Below are positions 19,965-29,015 of a DNA stretch of 64,000 nucleotides, one piece after another. The notes beneath the pieces were generated by a model. That model made no database searches, was not told where the DNA came from, and saw only the letters and a program-made list of their open reading frames with translations. Origin of the DNA: Agapanthus africanus (taxonomy: Eukaryota; Streptophyta; Magnoliopsida; Asparagales; Amaryllidaceae). The stretch lies in NCBI GenBank assembly GCA_030015575.1, contig CM057339.1, forward strand, positions 771,792,809 to 771,856,808. Reading direction: 5' to 3'. The position numbers and the translations under genes are program-made. Positions within the stretch are counted from its first letter, which is position 1; each line of letters begins with the position of its first letter.

Positions 19965-20542
19965 TGTCACGTCCCGCTTTCTAGAGTACGCTAAGATGGG
20001 CACGTGACATAGCCAACCATGCTACCTGTGGGTAGGAAGTATCCATCCACAGTCACATTACGGCTGTAGAGATATCAAGAACAAAAATAAAACTATCTAG
20101 TACATGTCCATAAGCCAAAATAAACCGAGTCAAGAATAAATAATGCGGAAGCAAGAGATCCAATATAAGAATAACTGGAATGTATGTCCCATAATGCGGG
20201 CTCACATCAGGAATAAAATACTGAAAAGTAAAAGAACTAACTACTACTGAATCCTCACTGCTCAGCCTTCCGATTGAAGTACTCCTGCTCGGACTGCAGC
20301 AAAGGCAGGGAATCTGGGCCATGCAAAACCCAGACATCAGCGCGTCACAATATCAAGAAATAATAAAACAGGGGTAGCAATACATGCAGGTATGAGTATA
20401 AGCAAGAATATAATGAGAATATATAACGGTGAATATGTCAGTATAAGTGAAGTGCAGAGATATCTAAACTGTGCTATGGGGCCATCTATTCTAAAGTCTT
20501 CGAAACCAAGTAATGTAATCCTCATCGTAACTCGTCGGTGGT

Positions 20543-20722
20543 TATTCCGTAACGCCCGGAAAGACGGCAAACAATAGGTATTCCGTAACGCCCGGAAAAA
20601 CGGCAAACAATGGGTATTCCGTAACGCCCGGAAAAACGGCAAACAATGGGTATTCCGTAACGCCCGGAAAAACGACAAACAATGGGTATTCCGTAACACC
20701 CGGAAAAACGGCAAACAATGGA
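20543..20722. repeat. 36-base tandem repeat, five copies
   Basis: TATTCCGTAACGCCCGGAAA recurs at 20543, 20579, 20615, 20651 and 20687, each followed by ACGGCAAACAATGG-like sequence. It lies inside the solo LTR. Confidence 0.9.
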
Positions 20723-21979
20723 ATGGCCCTTTGAGTTATGTTCGGTTACAATACCGATTTCCCCATACCCCCAAGTTATATATGTTCAAGTCAAGTATAA
20801 AATAATCTAGCACTAATACCAACCCATGATCAGGCAGGTACAGGTTTGTCTGTATAGACAACAGGAACGGTCCGTGAGGACTACATGACAGGTTTGTTGG
20901 CATTAGACGCAAGATCATGTAACAGGTAAAGCCATGGTACGTCAGGTCAAGCCGGGTAGTGTATAAAATTGTCATGTCATATCAAGAGTCGTACGGTACC
21001 ATGACGGGTCAGGTAATATGTGTAGCAAGTCATGTCAGGGTATACAAGCTATCATGTGGGTGCTCATAATCAACTAGAATAATCATGGTTATAAATAAAC
21101 AAGCATGGATATTATCAGAACAATATAATGGCACACGTAACAGGTTAAGCAATATGTGCAGATTAAACTACTTAGCTGTACGGTTATCAGTTTGTGTTTA
21201 AGAGATGGTTTCAACATTATATGAATACAGTATGACAGATATGGATGTTAAAATCAGGTTAATAAGTATTAAGTAATCTAGGAATGCAATGACATGTATA
21301 ATTGTTCAATGGATGCAGTTATAACTAAAACCGATTAAAGATGCGCACGGATGTCCGATAGAGTAAAACTAGAGAAAATGGTATCATGGACTATGTACAA
21401 TAGTTATTATGTGATTAGAATATGAACGTGGTTAACAGGTTTAATAGAGTAAATGCAACATGTAGTTTCCACGTTTTGAAACTAAAAGATATAACGTGGC
21501 ATCGAACGTGTAAAAGGGAAATCATGGTATTAAAGTTAAACTGCAGGTTTAATGTGCCATCAAATATATATATAATAACTTAAGTAGCATGTAGCAAGGT
21601 AAACTTGCCTCGACAGATCGCGATACAGAAAACGGAACGTCATACGTCGGCGGAAAAGTCGCGACGCGCGCACGATGTACAGAACGAATCCAAACAACAT
21701 ACAAGTGGATCACACAGGTCAGGGATGCTTGCTGGGTCGTCGGGATCGTCGTCGGTACGACCGGATTCCGGACACAGATGAACAGTTAATACAAGAAGCA
21801 AGACATAAAGAAGAAGAGAAAGAATGGAGAAAAGGATTGGAAAAGGGAAACATGAGAGAGCTTACCGTAGACGCGTCCTGTGGTTGCAGAGGGGTGATGC
21901 GAAGGGGTCAATGGCGGTGAACGGAGCTCCGGCAATGGGGTTCTGCAGCTAGGGTTTAGTTGGGTTAAGCTAGGGTTTC

Positions 21980-22520
21980 GGGTACGGGAGTGTGCAGGGT
22001 TCTCGAGAAAGGAAGAGGAACAGAGGAGAGAGAGAAGAGGAAGAAGAGACGGCGATGGCGAGGGTGGTCGGCAGCGATAGGCTGAGACGGTGCAAGTGGG
22101 TTTCTTGGGTGCAGGTGAAGGTGTGGCTGGCTCGGACGAGGGAGAAGAAGAAGAAGAAGGTGATGACGGTGAGGAGAAGGAGAGAACAAGGGAGATGAAG
22201 GTTGAGGCGAGGTCGTGAAGAAGGAGGCGGCTAGGGTTAGGGTGTAGTCGTAGGCATGGGTTTACGTGGGCTTGGGGTTTTTAAAAAAAATAAAACAGAA
22301 GAAGAAGAAGATGTAGAAGGAGGGTGGGCAGAAGCAGGGAGCGGTGACGGGATCTATAATCACCACGAGAGGAGAGAGAAAATGGCCGCGAGAGGAGAGA
22401 GGAAGAGAGAAACGAGAGGAGAGAGAAAGAGGAGGGGAGAGAAAGTTGTTTGCTAGCGGGGTAAAAGAAAAAGAGAAGGAGAGAGAAGGAGAGAAGCGAG
22501 AGAGAGAGAGAAGGTGTGGG
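21980..22520. repeat. Purine-rich zone of the solo LTR
   Basis: The + strand is dominated by GA, GAGA and GAAGAAG runs. In the sense orientation of the LTR it is a pyrimidine tract, matching the CT-rich stretch at 37400-37540 in element B, where it looks like a 5' leader near the transcription start. Confidence 0.7.
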
Positions 22521-23145
22521 GCCCAGTGACGAGGAATAGAGTTTCCTAATTGGAGGAAAGAAAAATAGGGAAAAGATATTAGGGAAAAATCTACGCAGTT
22601 TCTAAAAGGATTTTAAAAACGTTTTATTAGATATAGTGAACTGAAAAGATATTCAGATATTGATTTTAAAATTCAAATAATTGGATTTTAGCGGGATGTA
22701 AAATATTTCAGAAAAGCGCCCGGGTCGGGTCCAAAATTTTGAATTTGAAATATGAAAATTATTAGCAAGTTCCAAAAATTGAAATGAAGGATTCTGTAAT
22801 GAAAAAACATACCCCCAAGAACGGACGCACGTACGTGCGCGTAGTCGTCCAAACACGTCCGTTTCCCTCAACGGGACGAGAACACGATGTAAGGACGCTA
22901 CCACAGGGTTAGGGGTAACAAGCAAGCCATGTCATGTATTTTTAAATTATTTCAAGTAACTTAAATGGTTATATGCAAGAATATGAAAGGTTAGTGCAAT
23001 CTATAGTTAGGAAACCGCGAGCTCAAGTAAACGGGTCGAATATAAACTAAATTACCACTTTGCAACCAAACATGATAAATGAACTAAATACCACAAACAA
23101 CACATATGGTAACTGGAATTAGTATAACTGGACTCGGTTGTTACA

Positions 23146-23300
23146 ATGATTGGGCAATTCGCAATAAAAAGTAGCGAGTAAAAAGAAAAATAGCCGAAAT
23201 GATTGGGCACCGCGAAAAATAGCGAAATGATTGGGCAATCGTGACTTTCGCGATATAAAAACTTGAAATGATAAAGCATCACGGAAAGAAAAAAAATGAA
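23146..23300. repeat. Second hairpin family, right part
   Basis: The 60-base units continue after the solo LTR. The first has arms ATTCGC/GCGAGT (23157-23179, one G-U pair), and degraded units follow to about 23270. Confidence 0.7.
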
Positions 23301-23610
23301 AGAATGAAACTTTTGCCCTGCCGGTAAGTCCATACCGACCCCTGTATACAATCCAGGAGCATAAACGAAAAGGGAACCACATGTCCCAACAAACTCTGTT
23401 AAAGGAAAAGTCAGATCTCAACAGCAACATCTGCATCCTAGAAGACCAACGACGGCTTTCCTCCTCATGCCAGCAGGGCACGTACGCGACACCACCAATC
23501 GGAGCCACGACAAAGTCCCCAGTTCCAAAACTCTACGGTTCACAGACAACTTAGAGTCAACCTCGACACCGCAGAAAGCAGAGCAAGTCAACTCGACACC
23601 GCAGAAAGCG

Positions 23611-24019
23611 GAAATACGTCAGCCAATGACCTCCGTCTCGGACAAACGTCAGAAAATGACCTCCGTCTCGGAAATACGTCAGCCAATGACCTCCGTCTCG
23701 GAAATACGTCAGCAAATGACCTCCGTCTCGGAAATACGTCATCCAATGACCTCCGTCTCGGACATACGTCAGCAAATGACCTTCGTCTCGGAAGCACGTC
23801 AAACAATGACTCCGTCGCGGAAATACGTCAGCAAATGATCCCGCCGCGGAAATAAGTCAGCAAATGACCCCGTCGCGGAAATACGTCATCCAATGATCCC
23901 GTCACGGAAACACGTCAGCAAATGACCCTGTCGCGGAAACATGTCAGAAAACGACCCCGTCACGGTAATACGTCATCCAATGACCCCGTCGCGGAAATAC
24001 GTCAACCAAATGACCTCCT
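23611..24019. repeat. 29/30-base tandem array, about 14 copies
   Basis: The unit is GGAAATACGTCAGCCAATGA plus CCTCCGTCTC. The first eight copies are 30 bases long, the later ones 29 with CCGTCGCGG. Two 28-base direct copies of a GACACCGCAGAAAGC motif precede it (23552-23610). Each unit holds a small GTCA...TGAC inverted repeat. There are no unique spacers between units, so it is not a CRISPR array. Confidence 0.9.
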
Positions 24020-24065
24020 CGTCTGAGCAGTTCTTCGACTCGGAAAAAGGCCAACTCATCGATCA

Positions 24066-24236
24066 CTTACAAGTCCTCTCGACTTGTAAGGGAGAAAATT
24101 CTCTTGTGAGATCCTTACGACTCTCAAGGGAAAGCACATTTAGGAGTCCTCACGACTCCTAAGGAGAAAATATACCTACGAGATCCTCATGACTCGTAGG
24201 GAGAAAAATCGTTATGAGACCCTCACGGTCTATAAA
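24066..24236 (+). repeat. Hairpin array B with the same loop as array A
   Basis: Five hairpins occur: CTTACAAG/CTTGTAAG (24066-24090, perfect), CTTGTGAG/CTCTCAAG (24103-24128, one mismatch), TTAGGAG/CTCCTAA (24140-24162, perfect), CCTACGAG/CTCGTAGG (24175-24200, perfect) and a weaker one at 24212-24235. Loops are TCCTCTCGA, ATCCTTACGA, TCCTCACGA, ATCCTCATGA and CCCTCACGG. Confidence 0.85.
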
Positions 24237-24239
24237 GTT

Positions 24240-24616
24240 GAAAAGTCTTAGGCAGCAGACCTGAACCTGTCTCCTAAGCTATCGCTACCCAACAAAGAGT
24301 CCAAGAAGAACTGTTACTTATTATCTACAAGCCATACTTGCCAAAATTACATGCCGTCGAAATCAAGGTGCTGCTCAAGAGTACGCCAACTGCTTTGCGC
24401 CAAGTTAAAACAAAAAGGCATAACCTACGGGCGTTAATCACATATTATGCAAGGCAATAAGAAGAGGATTTGATTTACATCCAATTGAGCGTCCGACGCG
24501 TATCCACTCATGTATGTGTGAAGAGGATAAAATAAACGCATGGAAAGGAAAAATTTGTTATTCATACCTCAGAAAGTTCTTACATTGATGATAAAACAAA
24601 AGCATCATTAAAATGT
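24240..24616. other. 3' UTR between hairpin array B and the antisense ORF
   Basis: No gene or clear repeat is visible. It is the zone where pol-strand and antisense transcripts would converge and end. Confidence 0.4.
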
Positions 24617-25132
24617 TTACAAGGGCAAAACATTGAATCCGGGACACGGATTAAGAAATTCAAAAGTAAGTCCATTTAAAGTGTTTCTGGCCTTTCTGAC
24701 CATTCTTGTGTGCATCCTCTCACGATCACAAGCGTTAGGATCTTCGCTGATATCCTCCACCCTCTGATAAGCAGCGATTATCGTTGTTTGCTGGAAAACT
24801 TGATGCAGAATATCAATGAGATTATCTTGCCGTTTCTTCGAGATCAGGCCCGTCAGATACACTGAGTGCATCTTATCTTCGGCGTTATCCAGTGCATTAA
24901 GTGGTATGGCTTCATAAAATCCAGGAAGCGCTTACCAAATTACTCCCACTATAATCTTCAAGAGAACGGAGCGACGAGGGAGTAGTCGGCCGATGTGCTC
25001 ATTGAAACGATTCATAATTTCGGCACATTGGGCGTTTGTGAACTCCTGGTTTTGACAACGGCTCTGTACGCGAATGTCTTCATAAGAAATGATTTCGTTA
25101 AGGCAGTACAGATGAGCAGCCATTCCACCTGA
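24617..25132 (-). pseudogene. Antisense ORF of the inner element
   Basis: On the minus strand an exon begins after a good 3' splice site (TTTTCATTTTCAG, ending near 25133), with ATG at 25121-25123. It encodes about 168 residues in one frame, interrupted by one TAA near 24928-24930. The product is mixed charged and helical, with several Gln/Asn/Ile-rich stretches, and I recognise no domain. It lies between pol and the 3' LTR and is transcribed towards pol, as is the antisense gene of the outer element, although the proteins show no obvious similarity. One or more upstream exons between 25133 and 25800 are likely. Confidence 0.55.
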
Positions 25133-25259
25133 AAATGAAAATCAGTGAGAGTTTAGCGGACAGACTGATCAAGACACCGGGATTTAGACAACTCTTGATA
25201 TCCACATAAAGAAAACAAGTGCCGACAAAAACACCCAACAGATTCAAATTTGTGTCATT

Positions 25260-25800
25260 AAACGAGGAAATCCTAAAAGGATTCTCCTTTAATGAGCGCC
25301 CTTTGGGCCAAGGAGTAAATCTCCCTTGAGGGCAGTGCTCTGCAACAAATATAACATCTGTCATAATTAATCATGAAGGGAATAAAATTCCCCCCCAAAA
25401 TTTCAAAAGAGCAATGCTCTGTGAAGAAGATGGAATAATACATCGAAAACCCTAAAAGCAAAGCTTTCTACAGAAGTAAAAACTTCAGGATCTTTAAGAT
25501 CTGCAAAACGAATTCCGAGTGTTCTTCGTTAATGGGTTAAAAGAACCCTAAAAAGGGTTTCTTTTTCTGATCCATGATCTAGAGAGAGCAAAACTCTGTT
25601 CTTAATTAATGGGTTAAGAAACCCTAAAAGTCTGTAAAAGATCTATGACCTAAGTAGAGCAAAACTCTATTAATGGGTTCAAATCTTACCAAAAAATTTG
25701 ACAGAGTTCTGTCTCTAAGAGAGTTCTTAAAACAAAGAGCTATGCTCTGAAAGAGAATTAATTCTCAGAAAAACAAGAAAGAAGATGAACAGAGCTCATC
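25260..25800 (-). other. Leader and intron zone of the antisense gene, rich in micro-palindromes
   Basis: Arms with loops include AATCCT(AAA), GGGAAT(AAA), AAAGC(AAA), GATCTT(T), AACCCT(AAAA), AGAGC(TAT) and GAGAATT with no loop. A second possible splice acceptor (TTTGTTGCAG) lies near 25340-25350 on the minus strand. No continuous coding frame is convincing here. Confidence 0.5.
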
Positions 25801-25816
25801 TCAAGGGCTAAAGGCC

Positions 25817-25825
25817 CTATTTATA
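25817..25825 (-). promoter_or_regulatory. TATA box of the antisense gene, inner element
   Basis: The minus strand reads CCTATAAATAGGGCC around this point, a textbook plant TATA box. It lies about 100 bases from the 3' LTR and points towards pol, the same arrangement as at 4131-4140 in the outer element. Confidence 0.65.
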
Positions 25826-25911
25826 GGCACTGAGAGCCGTTTCAACTTCTAAGTTGATCTAATGGCGCAGATGTTGCCACCGCTGCACTCACGTGTAAGC
25901 CACGTGAGCGC

Positions 25912-25924
25912 AACGGTGGGGGGG
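25912..25924 (+). other. Polypurine tract of the inner element
   Basis: A G-rich run (GGTGGGGGGG) lies just before CATT and the LTR start TGTTTTCCCC at 25929. Confidence 0.75.
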
Positions 25925-25928
25925 CATT

Positions 25929-28654
25929 TGTTTTCCCCAATCAGAGCAAAGCTCTGATCAAATTTTGAAATTTGAAATGAAGCAGCGTTTCATAAAAACG
26001 CCAACGCTTGCAGCGCCAGCGCTAAAGAGTCAAAGACTCTGATGAAGCACTCACGTGCAAAGCACGAAAGCGCCGGCGCTAGCAGCGCCGGCGCTAGCAG
26101 GGCCGGCACTAAGAGTCAAAGACTCTGATGCAGCACTCACGTATAAAGCACAAGAGCGCTAGCGCTGGAACTAAATGTTCCTTACCCTTGGATTCAAAGA
26201 TCCAATAAAGATGACTAAAAATCATTAGATTACCTCTGAAAATTAGAGCACCGTTGGATCAAAGATCCAATGGTGATTAAAAATTACCAAGATACAGAAT
26301 AAGTTCTGTATGGGAAAAGATTTTCCTAATCTTGTTAAAAACAAGAAGATTGCTTTCTGTAAAATAGAAGCCCTAGGATCAAAGATCCAACGGTGGGAAA
26401 CATCCCCAAATCAATTAGAGAAAAGATCTCTTCAACTGATTCAACAAATCAGCTTCCCCTATACAAAGGACCGAAGAATTCAAGTCTTGAAGCGAGGAAC
26501 CCCCCCAAACTTTGAGAAATTTCAAAAAGAAGAGCAAGCTCTTGGAAGAAGAATTTCTTCAAAGTAAACAAAAACAAAGAGATAAAATCATCTCGTAAAA
26601 AGAAGAAGAACCTAATTCTTCTTCAAGATCATAGATCTATAAGACAGATGTCTTTCACAAAAAGAGATCATAGCATCTCATCATAAAAGAGGAGGAGAAA
26701 AGAAATTAATTTTCCTTGGATCACAGATCCACAAAGACGGGGTCTTTCATAAAAACAGAAGAGATTATAAAATCTCCTATTAAAATAAGAACTTTGTTCT
26801 TAAACCCACGAGACAAAATCTTTTATAAACGAGAGTTTAATTCTCAGAGCGCAGAACTGATCAAAGTTGCCTAAAAAGAGCCTTAGCGCTCTAATTAAAA
26901 AGAAGCGCCTTAGCGCTCCAAGACTGGCGCACAGCGCCGCAGCGCTCCAGTTTAAAGAAGCGCCTCAGCGCTCCAAGACTGGCACACAGCGCCGCAGCGC
27001 TCCTAGCGCTCCAATTTAAAGAAGCGCCCGACGCTTCAAGGTTGGTGCTCAGCGCCAAGCGCACCACGTGCTCCTCACATGTGCGCTATTTCATAAAGTG
27101 CGCTCTGCACTCATTGTCTGGCACTCAGTGCTAAGCACGCCACGTGCTCCTCACGTATGCGCTATTTCATAAAGAGCGCTCTGCACTCATTGACTGGCGC
27201 TCAGCGCCAAGCGCGCCACGTGATCCTCAGGTGTGCGCTATTTCATAAGAAGCGTATCAGCACTCTAAGTCTAGCGCTCAGCGCCAAGCGCGCCACGTGC
27301 TACTCACGTGTGCGCTATCCCACAGGAAGTGCCTTAGCGCTTTAAATATGGCACTCAGCGCCAAGCGCACCACGCGCTCCTCACGTATGCGCTGAGAGAA
27401 CATAAACTGTTCTTTAAATAAAACCCCAGAACTATAATGAGTGCTCAACATTCAATAAAAGACAAAAAGGGTTGTCAGAACCTAAACCAATGCTCAGCAT
27501 TATTAAATGTTCAACATTTAAACTGAGTGGGCTGAGCCCAAGTTAGCCATGGACCCCTAATTTAGATTAATTGAGCCCATACGCTCATAAATCTTTTTAA
27601 CAGATCCTAATCCCAAACTTGATTACAGATCTCCCAACCAATATTGGTTCAAGAGTACATCTCTTCGTACCTCTGATATATGTCATTGTAATTCTTCAAC
27701 GTCTTCAGAGAGATGAAAGGTCCCAATAACCAATAACTTTTGGTGCATCCCCAAACGGTTAAACCAAAACCAGACCACAATGTCTTTAAACCCTACAGAC
27801 TACGATGTCTTTAAACCAGACTATGATGTCTTTAAACCTTACAGACTACGATGTCTTTAAACCAGACTATGATGTCTTTAAACCTTACAGACTAAGATGT
27901 ATTTAAACCAGACTACGATGTCTTTAAACCTTACAGACTACGATGCCTTTAAACCAGACTACGATGTCTTTAAACCTTATAGAATACGACGTTTTTAAAC
28001 CAGACTATGATGTCTTTAAACTTTACAGACTATGATGTTTTTAACTCCATGGACTATGATGTCTTTAAACTTATGGACCGCAATGTCCCTAAACTAAAAC
28101 AATAGAGTCCAAATGCTCTTTTGTTAGATCTAAATGATCCTGTTAAGTAGATCTTAGTTTAAAATTAGACTAACGTATCCTTAAGAAACGTTTAAGTTGA
28201 TCTTACTCTCAAATGAGATTAACGATCCTTAAACCCAACCCAAAACCAAATCTAAGAAAATACGGATTTGGACTAATCCACGCTTTACGGGCGACAACAT
28301 AAATTAGTCTCCGTATACAATCCACGGGCAACCAAAAATAAAACAAACACACACGACACGAAGTGATCATCTGGAGAAGGAGAAAGTTGTTGCCACGATG
28401 CGGTAGCGTAATTAACTGCAGGGGCTTGCGCCTGCAGGGAAAAGCGTCCCCACAATCAAAAACCTCTCAAACGAGGGGGAATCCGACGAAGTCTGCTACA
28501 ACGGCCGCATCTGTCTAAACCTCCGATATATGGTGTCATAAATCAACTTGGTATCTTCGGAGAGGTGGACGGATAAAACCGAATAGCATCTGCCCCCCCC
28601 CAAAATTCAGGCCGGACGTCCCAACGTCCCGGTCGCATCTTTCGGCGGAGAACA
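25929..28654 (+). repeat. 3' LTR of the inner element (2,726 bp)
   Basis: It aligns with LTR 1 throughout: the palindrome field, the AGCGC and G-box zone (26880-27395), the 20-base array (27770-28085) and the common end GAGAACA. The G-box zone and 20-base array differ in unit content, which accounts for much of the 89-base length difference. Elsewhere about one base in twenty differs. Confidence 0.9.
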
Positions 28655-28714
28655 ATAGGGAACTACCAGCCAGGGATAGCCGAGCAGGGTAGCCGCTCGG
28701 CTGCCTCTTGATAA
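28655..28714. repeat. Remainder of the outer hairpin array
   Basis: It starts with ATAGG (the right target duplicate) and continues AACTACCAGCCAGGGATAGC, the second half of the unit cut at 6720, followed by one CTGCCTCTTG motif. Confidence 0.85.
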
Positions 28715-28849
28715 GGTGCTTTCGTGGCTTCCCGGGTCCACGTGCAGCGTCGGCAGGAGCGGGCTGCAACGACTAGGGCCCGGCTGACTGAAATTTACTC
28801 TGAGTATCACCAGGAGTACTTCCTTGATCCCGTTCCACCTCTGTTGTAA
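28715..28849 (+). pseudogene. 3' end of a second antisense ORF (ORF B), outer element
   Basis: The + strand is open from 28715 to a TAA at 28847-28849. The product is rich in Arg, Gln, Glu and Ala and ends YFLDPVPPLL. The downstream text (TAAGGCTGAGGAGCCCA, then a T-rich stretch and GAATGAATAG) is the same as that after antisense ORF A (GGCTGGGGAGCCCA, 5532-5545). ORF A and ORF B therefore end alike but are separated by the hairpin array. The 5' part of ORF B is missing. Confidence 0.5.
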
Positions 28850-29015
28850 CCTCTTTTTTTGTAAGGCTGAGGAGCCCATTGTACCTTTTTGAATGAATAG
28901 AATTCTTCTTTTCGCAACGTTCTAGCGTTCCCTTCGTATTATTAAATAGAAAGGACTTTGGAAGAGTTTACATTGTTCTTGTGAAAGAAGAAATACACAC
29001 TCGTGGATATTCCCT
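28850..29015. other. Convergent 3' UTRs of ORF B and outer pol
   Basis: It contains the poly(A)-like end of ORF B (about 28850-28915) and the 3' end of pol on the other strand. No further gene is seen. Confidence 0.4.

Larger units (their letters stand above)
19965..23145 (-). mobile_element. Solo LTR of the element-B family
   Basis: On the minus strand it starts TGTAACAACCGAG at 23145 and ends GGGACGTGACA at 19965. It is flanked on both sides by ATGAT (19960-19964 and 23146-23150), a perfect 5-bp duplication, and the hairpin repeat continues across it. Its end (AGCCAACC...GTGACA) and several inner blocks, such as the TGTCTGTATAGACA region near 20850, align with the LTRs of element B, so it is a diverged member of that family. 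No internal region remains, as expected after recombination between two LTRs. Within it are a 36-base tandem repeat (20543-20722) and a purine-rich zone (about 21980-22520). Confidence 0.9.
6721..28654 (+). mobile_element. Inner giant Tat-type Gypsy element (21.9 kb)
   Basis: Its LTRs are at 6721-9357 and 25929-28654. The internal order is gag (9499), a repeated knuckle and acidic linker, protease, a third knuckle module, RT, a degenerate RNase H, archaeal-like RNase H, integrase (to 18861), a long structured 3' UTR, an antisense ORF (25123-24617), and a polypurine tract at 25912-25924. A solo LTR at 19965-23145 was inserted later; without it the element is about 18.7 kb. The dual RNase H and antisense ORF place it in the Tat lineage, but its sequence is unlike the outer element, so it is a different family. 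The LTRs differ by roughly 5 percent where I compared them. Many stop codons make it inactive. Confidence 0.9.

Noticed and set aside
23611-24019. CRISPR-like array
   Set aside because: The 29/30-base units are directly joined with no unique spacers, they lie in a plant retrotransposon 3' UTR, and no cas gene is near.
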